DNA of 64,000 nt, taken from positions 2,679,864-2,743,863 of the forward strand of contig OY282386.1 in NCBI GenBank assembly GCA_958295945.1, in the 5' to 3' direction. This document shows, piece by piece, positions 1-8,504 of this stretch (the first letter of the stretch is position 1; each line of letters begins with the position of its first letter). Origin of the DNA: Candidatus Poribacteria bacterium (lineage in GTDB: Bacteria > Poribacteria > WGA-4E > WGA-3G). A program made the translations under genes and the position numbers. The notes under the pieces were generated by a model that was not told the DNA's origin, did no database searches, and was given only the letters and a program-made list of their open reading frames with translations.

Positions 1-1299
1 ACAGCACTCAGTAACCAACGACGAATGTTGTTATATGCTACTATAGCAGGTTCTGTTCTCGCAATTATATTTGGGATACTTAGCACTGGGGCAATTGTCA
101 AACCAATTAGGCGATTGACGCAGATCACACAATCTATTGCAGCAGGAGAAACGACATCCAAGGTTGAGGTAAAATCTAACAATGAACTTGGTCAACTGCT
201 TAAAAACTTTAACCTGATGACTGATAGAGTTCAGAAACAGATTGATAATATCTCAGTTGAGAATCAAAGGTTGGAGTCAATTTTGAATAATATGAATGAA
301 GGGGTATTACTCGTCAACAATGCATCTGAGATGACTTATGCTAATCCGGCAGCTATTGATATGTTAAACCTTCCTGCGATGTATGCTGGTAAAGCATTAA
401 TTGAAATCAATCGCATACCAGAGTTACAAGCGTTACTTTCGGAATCAGAACAGACAAGTTCTGTTGCCTTTGCAGAAATACGACTCGCTAATCTGCAAGA
501 ATCAGAATCAGAAGTAACTATTGTTCCAGTCGCTGCAAAAAGTGGGTATGTCATCGTTATACATGATGTTAGCCATGTTCGTCAACTGGAGCGTATCCGT
601 GCTGATTTCGTTGCAAACGTCTCACATGAATTACGAACACCTTTGACCACAATACAAGGATACGCAGAGACCTTACTAAGCAGCGAGTCAAAGAAGAGTA
701 AGAAGCGTAAGGATTTTATTGTCAAAATATTAAATCATTCTAATCGTCTCTCACGGTTGGTTTCCGACTTATTAGAGTTGGCACGTTTGGAATCGGGAGA
801 CGTGGAATTGAAAGTAGCACCATGCCATTTTAGCACTTTCTACGAACAGATTATGGATGTTTTTGAACCGGTACTGGAAGAATCAGAATTGGTTTTGAAA
901 TGGGATATTCCCGATGAACTGCCCCAAGTAAATGTAGACCGTCAGTTATTCATGCAGGTTTTTGTAAATCTTATTGACAATGCTATTAAATATACCCCGG
1001 ATGGTGGTGAGATTGAAATTTCAGCGAATATTCATCCAACAAACACAGAAAGTGCAGATGAATTAGTCGTCCATATAAAAGACTCTGGTATTGGAATTCC
1101 ATTAGAGTCGCAATCTCGTGTTTTTGAACGTTTTTATCGTGTTGATACAGGACGTGCTCGTAAGATGGGTGGCACAGGTTTAGGGTTAGCAATTGCCAAA
1201 CATATACTTCTACGCCACAACGGACGGATATGGTTGGAAAGTGAGTTGGGACAAGGCACGGTGTTCTATTTTGCGTTACCTGTCCTGCCAGCAGATTAA
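1..1299 (+). CDS. Sensor histidine kinase, PhoR/WalK-like (5' truncated by window edge)
   Basis: The reading frame is open to the left edge, so the N-terminus (first membrane helix and any extracytoplasmic sensor) lies outside; the first ATG is at 25. A transmembrane helix (LLYATIAGSVLAIIFGILS) is followed by a HAMP linker (VKPIRRLTQ), a PAS-like domain at about residues 80-190, and a HisKA domain with the phosphoacceptor His in FVANVSHELRTPLT. The HATPase domain shows the N box (NLIDNAIKYTPDGG), G1 (DSGIGIP) and G2 (GGTGLGLAIAKH). It would autophosphorylate at the inner membrane and pass phosphate to a response regulator, probably encoded upstream outside the window. PhoR and WalK share this layout, so the stimulus cannot be told. 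Its stop overlaps the convergent tenA stop by four bases. Confidence 0.93.
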   Translation, partial: TALSNQRRMLLYATIAGSVLAIIFGILSTGAIVKPIRRLTQITQSIAAGETTSKVEVKSNNELGQLLKNFNLMTDRVQKQIDNISVENQRLESILNNMNEGVLLVNNASEMTYANPAAIDMLNLPAMYAGKALIEINRIPELQALLSESEQTSSVAFAEIRLANLQESESEVTIVPVAAKSGYVIVIHDVSHVRQLERIRADFVANVSHELRTPLTTIQGYAETLLSSESKKSKKRKDFIVKILNHSNRLSRLVSDLLELARLESGDVELKVAPCHFSTFYEQIMDVFEPVLEESELVLKWDIPDELPQVNVDRQLFMQVFVNLIDNAIKYTPDGGEIEISANIHPTNTESADELVVHIKDSGIGIPLESQSRVFERFYRVDTGRARKMGGTGLGLAIAKHILLRHNGRIWLESELGQGTVFYFALPVLPAD

Positions 1300-1973
1300 A
1301 TTCCCCATCGTTGTTCTGTCCATGCCATCTCCCAAAACAGGTATTCATAACGGCTGCTGAGGTGGAAATGGTGTTTTAGTCTCTCTTTTTCCGCTGTGCT
1401 ACTTTCTAATGTAATTTCATTCAATAGGTTTCGCAACCATTCACCTAAAGCAAGGAACTCAGGAGAAGCATACATATCAATCCATTCTTGGTATAGCGGT
1501 TCGGGAGAACCCCCTTGTTCATCAAGGTTTGTGCCGATTTCTGCATAACCCCATTGACACGGTAACACTCCTGCAATCACATCTGCTAATGTGCCTGTTT
1601 GTGCGACGTTTAGTATGTGCCGCGTATATGCATGGGTTGTCGGTGCCATCGGTGCTGCTTCCATTTCAGCAGGTGTAATTCCAAATTTCTCACAATACCC
1701 GCGATGCAAATCCATTTCGGTGTTCAAGGTTTCATTTAGCAATTGGGCAAAGAGTGCCATCGTCTTTTCATCAGGTGCTTTGATAACACCATGTGCAAAC
1801 ACACGGCTATAATCCAATAAGAATAGGTAATCTTGGATGAGGTAGTACTTGAATTTATCTTTAGGCAGACTTCCATCTGCGATACCACGGACGAAGGGGT
1901 GTTTTAGGTCTGCTTCCCAAATAGGAGCAGCATATTGGCGTAGTTCATCGGTGAATTTGGTGTGTTGTGTCAT
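1296..1973 (-). CDS. tenA: TenA-family thiaminase II / aminopyrimidine aminohydrolase
   Basis: The 225-residue product matches the all-helical TenA family in length and motifs: an N-terminal IWEADLKHPFVRGIADGSL segment, YLIQDYLFLLDYSRVF, and the catalytic cysteine in GVLPCQWGYAEIG. Family members hydrolyse thiamine or, more usually, salvage degraded thiamine by converting aminomethyl-pyrimidine to hydroxymethyl-pyrimidine in the cytoplasm. The start at 1973 is supported by GGAGA just upstream. No other thiamine gene or TPP riboswitch was seen next to it, so it looks like a stand-alone salvage gene. It is convergent with the kinase gene. Confidence 0.93.
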   Translation of the reverse strand: MTQHTKFTDELRQYAAPIWEADLKHPFVRGIADGSLPKDKFKYYLIQDYLFLLDYSRVFAHGVIKAPDEKTMALFAQLLNETLNTEMDLHRGYCEKFGITPAEMEAAPMAPTTHAYTRHILNVAQTGTLADVIAGVLPCQWGYAEIGTNLDEQGGSPEPLYQEWIDMYASPEFLALGEWLRNLLNEITLESSTAEKERLKHHFHLSSRYEYLFWEMAWTEQRWGI

Positions 1974-2052
1974 ATCGTCTCCTTGAAAATGGAATAGGAC
2001 TTCAATTACAGATTGCTTTTATATCATACCTTAACAGCACGAGGATGTCAAA

Positions 2053-2958
2053 ATGTTTGAAAGACTTGGAATAGTTACCAATATCTGGGCAAAAGAGATA
2101 GAAAATGGGGCTTGTTTTGATGATTTGATGGTTCAATTCGGAGAAAACGGATTTAGAGAAATGGAGGTGCGTGAGGGCGATTATCTACGCAACTCCAAAT
2201 TCGGAGTTCTTATTACAGCACTTGAAGAAGCCATGCTTGAATATTCTGATAACGAGTTCAAATCTATCTGTGATGTAGTGTGGAACGGCACTACTACAGA
2301 TGTTATTAATCTGAATGATACGGAACACCCCAAACTCTTTGAGGAGATTGCGGATTTTGTTCAGAAAGCGTCCGGATTGACACTCAGTTATGCCATGTCG
2401 CACCCTTGGCTTTCAACACCACATGATATACAAGCAGATAATCAAAAGATAGTCATTGCCAAGAAATTGGCATATCTGTTGTGTCCAGCGCGAGCAAGGT
2501 TGCGTCTTGTTGACTTGGACACTCAAGGTGAGATTGACGAAAATGTTGCGATTGATAATCTGAAACGATACAACACATTACTGCCTGATTATCGCATGAT
2601 TTTTGCTGTGGAAAACGCACGTCAATCAGCAACGATGACCTTGAAATTGGCTGTTGCAGGTGGTGCTAAACTGACTTATGACGAAACAAACACATATCTT
2701 GCTGATGGAACGACTATCAATCCACCAGAGGAATTTTGGAAAGAAGTAAAAATGGACGACCTTACGTCAGTGCATTTCAAACAGAAGACTCAGGTAGGTG
2801 TATTATCAGAAGTAGGAGATGGATTCGTAGATTTTAAGGCAATTGCGCAACATTTGCAGTCTGGGAACTATACTGGCGATCTTTTGCTTGAAAATGCACC
2901 GACTATACAATCGTTAACCGATGCAATAAATAGTCGTAAATATCTGCTTGGGATGTAA
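2053..2958 (+). CDS. Sugar phosphate isomerase/epimerase-like TIM-barrel protein
   Basis: This 301-residue protein has the layout of the xylose isomerase-like TIM barrel (AP_endonuc_2) superfamily. It starts with MFERLGIVTNIWAK, has the mid-barrel strand IFAVENARQS carrying a probable metal-binding Glu, and near the end VHFKQKTQVGVLSEVGDG-(F), which resembles the His-containing strand of this fold. Members bind a divalent metal and isomerise or epimerise sugars or inositols. The substrate cannot be named from sequence. The gene stands alone, divergent from tenA, and ends just before a GC-rich hairpin repeat. No signal peptide is visible. Confidence 0.75.
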   Translation: MFERLGIVTNIWAKEIENGACFDDLMVQFGENGFREMEVREGDYLRNSKFGVLITALEEAMLEYSDNEFKSICDVVWNGTTTDVINLNDTEHPKLFEEIADFVQKASGLTLSYAMSHPWLSTPHDIQADNQKIVIAKKLAYLLCPARARLRLVDLDTQGEIDENVAIDNLKRYNTLLPDYRMIFAVENARQSATMTLKLAVAGGAKLTYDETNTYLADGTTINPPEEFWKEVKMDDLTSVHFKQKTQVGVLSEVGDGFVDFKAIAQHLQSGNYTGDLLLENAPTIQSLTDAINSRKYLLGM

Positions 2959-2978
2959 AGAACAATGCGCCAGTAACC

Positions 2979-2999
2979 GGCGCGCTTCCAAAGCGCGCC
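2979..2999. repeat. GC-rich palindrome, possible terminator-like repeat
   Basis: GGCGCGCTT-TCC-like loop-AAGCGCGCC forms a 9-bp stem between the ends of two convergent genes. A very similar palindrome sits at 52160-52179. It lacks a long T tract, so it is better seen as a dispersed repeat than as a canonical intrinsic terminator. Confidence 0.6.
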
Positions 3000-3019
3000 T
3001 TCCATTGATTTCCACATTC

Positions 3020-3814
3020 TTATTGGCGTTTTGCCTTGATTCTTCCCCAGGTGGTCGTCAGTTTTCCTATGGCATCTACGGATGATGGTTGCTGTTGGGA
3101 GATGGCAAGTTCCTTTTCGGTCAAGGGACGATTCCATACTTTGACTTCATCAATCAAACCTTTGTAAAACCGATTGAGATGTTCCCCAATCCAAATTGAC
3201 TGTCCACTGTTGATGTCCAGTGTGTTGTCATCCTTTTCCTCAATCAATTTTCCATCAACATAGAATCTTATCTTTTTTGCATCTTGGTCTCTGACACCAG
3301 CGAGGACATGCCATGCGTTGTCGTTCAAGAAATCTGGAGAAGTTATCCCGACACTATTAGCACGTCCCTTATCCCGAACAGAAAATCCCATCTTTCCTCG
3401 TGCTGCTGCGTTGTCACCACTGACAGATAGTAACCATACTGCATCAGTGGCAGGACGATAGTTACCAACGATTCCATCGTTTTGGGGCGGTTGATCGTCT
3501 GTTTTGACCCACACCTGCACTGTCAATGAATCTCCTGTGGCAAAGGTGATGGAGGCTGCCAGTGGCACTTCAACAAAGTCATCCGTACCATCAAACAATA
3601 ATGCCTCACCGAACTTACCCTCAGCAGTTTCTGCGTTACCATTTATCGTTCCATCATTACCTTCTTCAGACTGATCTCTTACGGTATCACCTTGAATAGT
3701 GTTATCATCAAAACTTAGATGTAGGACTAATCCATTTGTTGGGTTGGCATCAATATGCGGTGCAATAGCGAAAAGCATGCCAAATAACGTGAAGGTTACA
3801 AATGCTTTTTTCAT
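3020..3814 (-). CDS. Secreted LamG (concanavalin A-like) domain protein
   Basis: The start is placed at 3814 (MKKAFVTFTLFGMLFAIAPH), because AAGGAG lies nine bases upstream; an ATG 33 bases earlier would spoil the signal peptide. A Sec signal peptide is followed by a LamG/pentraxin-type jelly-roll of about 200 residues (LVLHLSFDDNT, FDGTDDFVEVP, ...WHVLAGVRD..., FYKGLIDEVKVWNRPLT). Such domains bind glycans or proteins outside the cytoplasm. The C-terminus GKLTTTWGRIKAKRQ belongs to a W-G-x-(L/I)-K tail shared with two other LamG proteins and a sulfatase here. The binding partner is unknown. Confidence 0.85.
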   Translation of the reverse strand: MKKAFVTFTLFGMLFAIAPHIDANPTNGLVLHLSFDDNTIQGDTVRDQSEEGNDGTINGNAETAEGKFGEALLFDGTDDFVEVPLAASITFATGDSLTVQVWVKTDDQPPQNDGIVGNYRPATDAVWLLSVSGDNAAARGKMGFSVRDKGRANSVGITSPDFLNDNAWHVLAGVRDQDAKKIRFYVDGKLIEEKDDNTLDINSGQSIWIGEHLNRFYKGLIDEVKVWNRPLTEKELAISQQQPSSVDAIGKLTTTWGRIKAKRQ

Positions 3815-3881
3815 GATAAACTCCTTTTTCTGCTTACGTGGCAACATATACCAGTATTTAGGAAATTACTCCGATTATTGC

Positions 3882-4712
3882 CTAAAATGGTGGTTGTTTT
3901 GTATCTTTAGATTCAGCATCGGTGGTGTATTCAGCTTCTGATTCCTCGGTTGTAGGCACTTCACTTTCCTGATCTGCAACGGTTAATTGCTTAATACGGG
4001 TACAAAGTTCCTCAAACAATTTGGGGTTAGTTTCAGCGGCTTTGAGTTCAGCGGAAAGTTGAGTCCACTGTTGTTCAGACATGTCGTTTCGGGATTCTAC
4101 GCTATATTTTCGTTTTATGTAATTCCAGAGGTCTCCCTTACTGATGTCCTTTCCTTGAAGTGGTTCTGATAATTGGTTTGCAATAGCGAACGCTGCCTTC
4201 TGTGCATTTGTGATGTTATCACCAGATTGTGGTATCTGCTGTTGCTGTTTAGGGGTGCCGCCATCTACTTTACGTTTCAGGTAGAAATTCAACACATCAC
4301 GAATAACAGGAACAGGAAGCAGTTGTTTGATTGCGTTCCGTTGTGCTTTATGTATTGCTTTTGTGAATGCGTAAGGATCGGGACGATTTCCGTTCGTCTT
4401 CGACTGCTCATACGCACCCCATCGTGAATTACCTGTGATTGTATCTACTGCCTTGACAGTGGCAATCCAAGAATTCTCACGTTCTTCATATTCCATATCT
4501 TCTACCTGTATACCGCCTCTTCTGTTAGCGGCTTCGTTGATACCCGCTAACGTCAATCCTTCAATAAGCCGTCCTCCGACTTTAAAAGAATAAACGTAGT
4601 CTTGTATTGTCTGTCCAGTCATCAGTTCAACTATGGCTTGATCGTCAACTTGATCAACAACTTCATATTCAGCGGTTACAGGTACTATTTCATTCTTTTT
4701 TTCTTCTGACAT
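3882..4712 (-). CDS. Uncharacterised protein, possible ssDNA-annealing/recombination type
   Basis: The 276-residue protein starts at 4712 behind GGAGAAAACA. I do not recognise the family firmly. A compact N-terminal domain (residues about 20-155) contains LAGINEAANRRGG, a strand-rich part (WIATVKAVDTITGNSRWGAYEQSK), and a conserved-looking basic helix FTKAIHKAQRNAIKQLLPV. The last helix recalls the Lys/Arg helix of Rad52/Erf-type annealing proteins. That resemblance is weak and only by eye. The C-terminal third is helical and ends in an acidic Glu/Thr-rich tail, a feature seen in single-strand DNA binding proteins. It lies alone next to the mobile-element nest, which fits a phage or plasmid origin but does not prove it. 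Confidence 0.45.
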   Translation of the reverse strand: MSEEKKNEIVPVTAEYEVVDQVDDQAIVELMTGQTIQDYVYSFKVGGRLIEGLTLAGINEAANRRGGIQVEDMEYEERENSWIATVKAVDTITGNSRWGAYEQSKTNGNRPDPYAFTKAIHKAQRNAIKQLLPVPVIRDVLNFYLKRKVDGGTPKQQQQIPQSGDNITNAQKAAFAIANQLSEPLQGKDISKGDLWNYIKRKYSVESRNDMSEQQWTQLSAELKAAETNPKLFEELCTRIKQLTVADQESEVPTTEESEAEYTTDAESKDTKQPPF

Positions 4713-4825
4713 TGTTTTCTCCGTAATTCTAATATCGTAATATTAGCATAGCATGTTTTACATTATACGTCAAGAAAGAGCTATGTAAAGGGCAGGGTTA
4801 TTTATAGTCTAGTAGACTGTCCACA

Positions 4826-5496
4826 CTAAAATTGTGGGTATAAGCGTTTCAATCGGATGCGAGCATCATCCGTTGTCCATTGCCAGTCTACTTGCTTCGC
4901 TTCACCATTTCGTCTTTTTCCCAAGCTTGTGTCTCTCGTCGTAGTGTTTCTATATCAGGGATGCGACGACCTAAACATTGTCGTGTTAGCACGCTAAGTT
5001 CTATCTCAGCAATATTCAACCAACTTCCATGTTTGGGCGTATACACGATTTCTAAACGAGCACATAAACGGCGTGCTTCCGCTGCTGGAAACGCTTTATA
5101 CAAGGATGAAACTTTATGTGTATTCAGATTATCACAAACTAAAATCACTCGTTTTGCTTTCGGATACACCTCGTCTAATAGCACCTTTACCTCTTGTGCC
5201 CAATCCACCGCAGTCCGACGCTCACGCACAGACACGCCTCTCCACCCCGTTAGTGCTTCTGTGAATATGAAAAGTTGTGCTGTGCCATTGCGTCTATATT
5301 CATTATCTACACGCTTGACTTGACCCGGTTTGAGGGGGCACGGCTCGCGAATATCATCCCTCAACGTTACAGGTTGTTCATCCATATTCACAACCGGCAC
5401 ATCTGTGTCTAAAGGTTTCTGATAGAGATCAAGCACTTCTTCCATTGCTGCGACAAACTCAGCATTTTCGGTGGGTGGGATTACCCATTGTTCCAC
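4826..5496 (-). pseudogene. IS630 transposase orfB (DDE catalytic part), frameshifted copy
   Basis: The DDE half of an IS630 transposase: VPVVNMDEQPVTL (first Asp), RVILVCDNLNTHK (second Asp) and HGSWLNIAEIELSVL (Glu). Compared with copy 2, one T is missing at about 4915, so the reading frame changes after QAWEKDE and stops early at 4888, losing the terminal WTTDDARIRLKRLYP segment. No good ribosome site precedes it. It is probably read only as a -1 frameshift extension of orfA at the A8 run near 5515. Confidence 0.85.
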
Positions 5497-5507
5497 CAGG
5501 TGTGGCT

Positions 5508-6011
5508 TTAGTTCGTTTTTTTTAGCGTCTGGCGCACTGTTTCAGAACAAATACTCTCAACGATTTCAAGCTTCACGAATTCCGAAGCAAGAAGACGAAG
5601 GGACCACCTGCTATAGCCTTCAGGCGGTTCGCTACAACTCAACGCAATCAGACGCGCTTCTGCTTCACCATCCAACTTTCGAGGACACGGAGGTGTTTTG
5701 CGGTGCACTCGATCCAACGCTCCCGATAAACCCTTTTCTACAAAACGATGCCGCACATTGTAAACCGTCTGCTCATGACACGAGTAAGCTTCAGCTATCT
5801 GCTTATCAGTCCAGCGAGGACCATTTACATCGGATTTCAATAAGATGTGTGCATGCCTGATCTTATACGCTTTATTTTCTCCTTTACTTATATACTTGTT
5901 TAGTTCTTCACGCTCAATATCAGTTAATTCAACTATATATTTCTTTTTCAAGAGACTATTCCTTAAAGAAGTATTTAGGGACATTCTAAAAGAAATACGT
6001 CTGTTTGGCAA
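5508..6011 (-). CDS. IS630 transposase orfA (DNA-binding part)
   Basis: The 167-residue N-terminal half of an IS630 transposase holds a helix-turn-helix region (ADKQIAEAYS-like: WTDKQIAEAYSCHEQTVYNV) and a second winged-helix part (YSRWSLRLLASEFV). It ends in TLKKTN* inside an eight-A run (minus strand, about 5515-5522). Slipping back one base there gives LKKNELKPHLVEQW, the normal continuous family sequence leading into orfB. The identical layout in copy 2 supports a programmed -1 frameshift. Confidence 0.85.
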   Translation of the reverse strand: MPNRRISFRMSLNTSLRNSLLKKKYIVELTDIEREELNKYISKGENKAYKIRHAHILLKSDVNGPRWTDKQIAEAYSCHEQTVYNVRHRFVEKGLSGALDRVHRKTPPCPRKLDGEAEARLIALSCSEPPEGYSRWSLRLLASEFVKLEIVESICSETVRQTLKKTN

Positions 6012-6056
6012 GTTTTATTGAAGAATATACCTATAATTTTAGTGTAGACACTCCAC

Positions 6057-6190
6057 TAGTGGAGCGTCTACACTAAAATTATGAATCTCCAAAGAAATCG
6101 GGAATCGGAGTTCCCTCCTACCGGACACAAGGTTTCTGTCCGAGAGATCCCCAAATCGCGACGGACAATTTTAGTGTAGACAGAACACTA
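6057..6190. mobile_element. MITE with IS630-type ends
   Basis: A 134-bp non-coding element sits between TA dinucleotides at 6057-6058 and 6189-6190, each in CTAG. Its ends (GTGGAGCGTCTACACTAAAATT and the inward copy GTCTACACTAAAATT on the other strand) match the terminal repeats of the adjacent IS630. It is most likely a non-autonomous derivative mobilised by that transposase. It shares its left CTAG with the IS. Confidence 0.75.
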
Positions 6191-6310
6191 GTTTAGAATT
6201 AAGAAGACATTTCAATGCACTTGCAAGTACCACAAGTCCCGTAGGGGCGAGGTTTCCTCGCCCTCTGAGACGTGTCCTATTAATTGTCCATTCCACTATA
6301 AATAGCCCTG

Positions 6311-6481
6311 GGGTGTAAAGTTTTTGTCACCGTAGGCATCAATTCAAGTGCAAAACCTGTAACCTATTGTATGGTGGGTCTCTGCGCCCCGCCATACCTT
6401 GTCCTGTAAGGCAACGGGCGGGCACAGAGACCCGCCATACAATGGTTGGTGAGAAGTTAGTGACAAAAACTTTACACACCC
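6311..6481. mobile_element. MITE-like element with GGGTGTAAAG ends (copy A)
   Basis: Terminal inverted repeats GGGTGTAAAGTTTTTGTCAC at 6311-6330 and GTGACAAAAACTTTACACACCC at 6460-6481 enclose a second inverted repeat built on the two arms TGGTGGGTCTCTGCGCCCCGCC / GGGCGGGCACAGAGACCCGCC (given here only in part). There is no coding capacity. Related but right-truncated copies lie at 24598-24735 and 32378-32535. The stretch from 6482 to the next gene holds nothing else recognised. Confidence 0.7.
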
Positions 6482-6569
6482 ATAGTCCTGCTTTCTATTG
6501 CTAAAAAAGGGTTACTATGATAAATTGAAGTAAATAGAAGATTATAGAGTTAGAAGGAGATAAGTATTG

Positions 6570-7610
6570 ATGTTAAATTGGGGTGTAATTGGACCTGGTG
6601 GTATTGCACGCGTATTCTGCAATGGTATGCGATTTACGGATACTGGACAGATTTTTGCCGTTGCAAGCCGCACAAAATCTCGTGCAGAGAGTTTCGCAGA
6701 TATTTTTGATATTCCTCGTCGTTATGGGAGTTATGAAGCACTGTTAGCTGATGGTGATATTGATGCAGTTTATATTTCGACTATTCATCCTCACCACGCA
6801 GAGTGGGTAATTAAGGCCGCTGAGGCAAAGAAACATATTTTGGTTGAGAAACCGATTAGTATTGATCATGCGACCGCTTCAACGATGGTGGATGCTGCCC
6901 GTAAGAATGATGTGTTCTTGATGGAAGCGTTTATGTATCGTTGCCATCCGCAAATACAACGCATGGCTGAGTTGATTCAGGATGGTGCAATCGGTGAGGT
7001 GCGTTTCGTTCAAGCGACATTTGGGTTTCAAGCGGGTTTCAATCCTGAAGGTCGTCTTTTCAATCGTGAAATGGGTGGTGGTGGAATTCTTGATATTGGG
7101 TGTTATACTGCCTCAATAGCTCGTAAAGTTGCTGGTGCGGCTGCGGGTAAACTGTTTTTAGATCCGATTTCAGTGAAGGCACATGGTAAGATTGGACCTA
7201 CGGGTGTTGATCACATTGCAGCGGCGACACTGAAATTTGAGAACGAAATTATTGCTGAGATCGTTTGTGCTGTTGAATGTAACATCGGTAGTAAAGTTAT
7301 TATCTACGGTTCTGGTGGGACAATTACGATTCCAAGTCCTTGGTTACCGTCTTCACCGTGTCGTGGTGCGAGCGGTGCAATGCCTTTAGATACAACCTTC
7401 CCGCCGAGTCAACTTGTGTTGAATTCTTATCGAGATAGAGAAACAACGGAAATATCCGTTGAAGTAGACCGTGACCTATTTACCTATGAAGCAGATATGG
7501 TAGCAAACCATATTTCTGATCGACAAGCACCTGCGATGTCTTGGGATGACACATTAGGAAATATGAAGGTGTTAGATGCTTGGCGTGAAGAGATAGGTGT
7601 TGTATATTGA
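6570..7610 (+). CDS. Gfo/Idh/MocA-family NAD(P)-dependent oxidoreductase
   Basis: The ATG at 6570 is preferred over a TTG three bases earlier; AGAAGGAGA precedes it. An N-terminal Rossmann fold (NWGVIGPGGIAR) is followed by the family signature HILVEKPIS with its catalytic-site Lys (about residue 95). The C-terminal dehydrogenase domain contains GGGGILDIGCYTAS with the conserved Asp/Tyr region. Members oxidise or reduce sugars, inositols or dihydrodiols using bound NAD(P). The next gene, a sugar isomerase, begins 22 bases later, so the pair likely acts on one carbohydrate. The substrate cannot be inferred. Confidence 0.9.
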   Translation: MLNWGVIGPGGIARVFCNGMRFTDTGQIFAVASRTKSRAESFADIFDIPRRYGSYEALLADGDIDAVYISTIHPHHAEWVIKAAEAKKHILVEKPISIDHATASTMVDAARKNDVFLMEAFMYRCHPQIQRMAELIQDGAIGEVRFVQATFGFQAGFNPEGRLFNREMGGGGILDIGCYTASIARKVAGAAAGKLFLDPISVKAHGKIGPTGVDHIAAATLKFENEIIAEIVCAVECNIGSKVIIYGSGGTITIPSPWLPSSPCRGASGAMPLDTTFPPSQLVLNSYRDRETTEISVEVDRDLFTYEADMVANHISDRQAPAMSWDDTLGNMKVLDAWREEIGVVY

Positions 7611-7632
7611 ACGAATTGAGGACAAAGATACT

Positions 7633-8412
7633 ATGTTAACTGTTTGTTATGACCCTTATTCTGGCACATTAGGGAGATTTACTCGTGCGGAGATTTTCGA
7701 CCTTGTCTCCGACGCTGGCTACGAAGGTATCAATATACCTGTGAATTCTGCATTTCTCGGTGAACTTTCGGCATCTGAGATTGCGGATGCTGTGAGTCTT
7801 GCTGAAAAGCGCAATCTGGTTGCACCGACGATAGGCTTTGGAAATCATATCTTGACAACCCCAACCCGAAAAGATGAAGCGTTGCAGCACTTTGATATCG
7901 TGATTGAAGTTGCAAAGCAATTTGAAGCAGATTTTATAGGTGTTTGGGTAAATCCATCTGCTGATGTTTCACGGCACGATTCGTTGGATTCTCTTGCAGA
8001 GAACTTGACTCAAATGCTACCTGCATGTGAGGAACATGAAATTAAGATCGCGCTGGAATTTGAAAAAGGATGCCCGCTTGATAACTATCGGGAAGGTGTT
8101 GCATTTATCTCTGACACAGGATTGCCTGTATATCTGACCTGTGACACTTATCACTTATTTAATGACGGTGCGGAACCCTATGCTGCAGCATTGGCAATGC
8201 AAACCTGTTTAGGTGATGTACACATGTCCGGTAGCAATCGCGGTGAACCGGGTGGTGGTGTGTTTGATTTTGCGACTTTTGCAAAGGGTTTGAAGGAGAT
8301 TAATTACTCTGGACCGCTTGTAGTTCAGTATAAGATGGAAGATGTTGGGAGTATTAAACGGAGTTGTGATTTTACGCTGAAGTTTAGAGAGATGGTACAG
8401 GCGGATAGATAA
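7633..8412 (+). CDS. Sugar phosphate isomerase/epimerase-like TIM-barrel protein
   Basis: The ATG at 7633 behind GAGG is chosen; a GTG at 7597 would overlap the oxidoreductase. The protein has about 259 residues. Barrel elements include MLTVCYDPYSGTLGRFT, IKIALEFEKGCPL (probable metal-binding Glu), LTCDTYHLFNDG (Asp/His) and GDVHMSGSNRGEPGGGVFDF, where the His and Arg match the usual DxxR region. The layout fits the xylose isomerase-like superfamily. It probably forms an operon with the upstream dehydrogenase, a common arrangement for inositol or rare-sugar breakdown. Homology to the gene at 2053 is only at the fold level. Confidence 0.82.
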   Translation: MLTVCYDPYSGTLGRFTRAEIFDLVSDAGYEGINIPVNSAFLGELSASEIADAVSLAEKRNLVAPTIGFGNHILTTPTRKDEALQHFDIVIEVAKQFEADFIGVWVNPSADVSRHDSLDSLAENLTQMLPACEEHEIKIALEFEKGCPLDNYREGVAFISDTGLPVYLTCDTYHLFNDGAEPYAAALAMQTCLGDVHMSGSNRGEPGGGVFDFATFAKGLKEINYSGPLVVQYKMEDVGSIKRSCDFTLKFREMVQADR

Positions 8413-8504
8413 GCGGGTGAGAATCGAAAAAAGACACAAACAACAGAGGACATGAACAGTAGATTATCATTTTTCTCAAATCCTGACATTATAGGAGAAA
8501 TTCA

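Larger units (their letters stand above)
4812..6056 (-). mobile_element. IS630-family insertion sequence, copy 1
   Basis: About 1245 bp lie between TA dinucleotides in CTAG sites (4809-4812 and 6056-6059), as expected for IS630/Tc1-mariner TA duplication. Terminal inverted repeats contain TGTCYACACTAAAATT at both ends. The element is nearly identical to copy 2 at 53158-54403 but one base shorter, because a T run at about 4915 has five T instead of six. That puts the orfB reading frame out near its C-terminus, so this copy probably cannot make full transposase. Its right end abuts a MITE sharing the same ends. Confidence 0.9.
4791..6311. mobile_element. Nest of mobile elements bounded by an outer inverted repeat
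   Basis: CAGGGTTATTTATAGT at 4793-4808 faces its near-perfect reverse complement ACTATAAATAGCCCTGG at 6295-6311. Inside lie an IS630 copy (4812-6056) and a MITE (6057-6190). The remaining 6191-6294 piece carries a small hairpin (GGGCGAGG-TTT-CCTCGCCC). I read this as an older inverted-repeat element that was later invaded. No target duplication was identified for the outer element. Confidence 0.5.

Noticed and set aside
986-1348. Minus-strand frame of 120 codons inside the kinase gene
   Set aside because: It is antisense to clear HisKA/HATPase coding sequence, has no recognisable motif and overlaps tenA.
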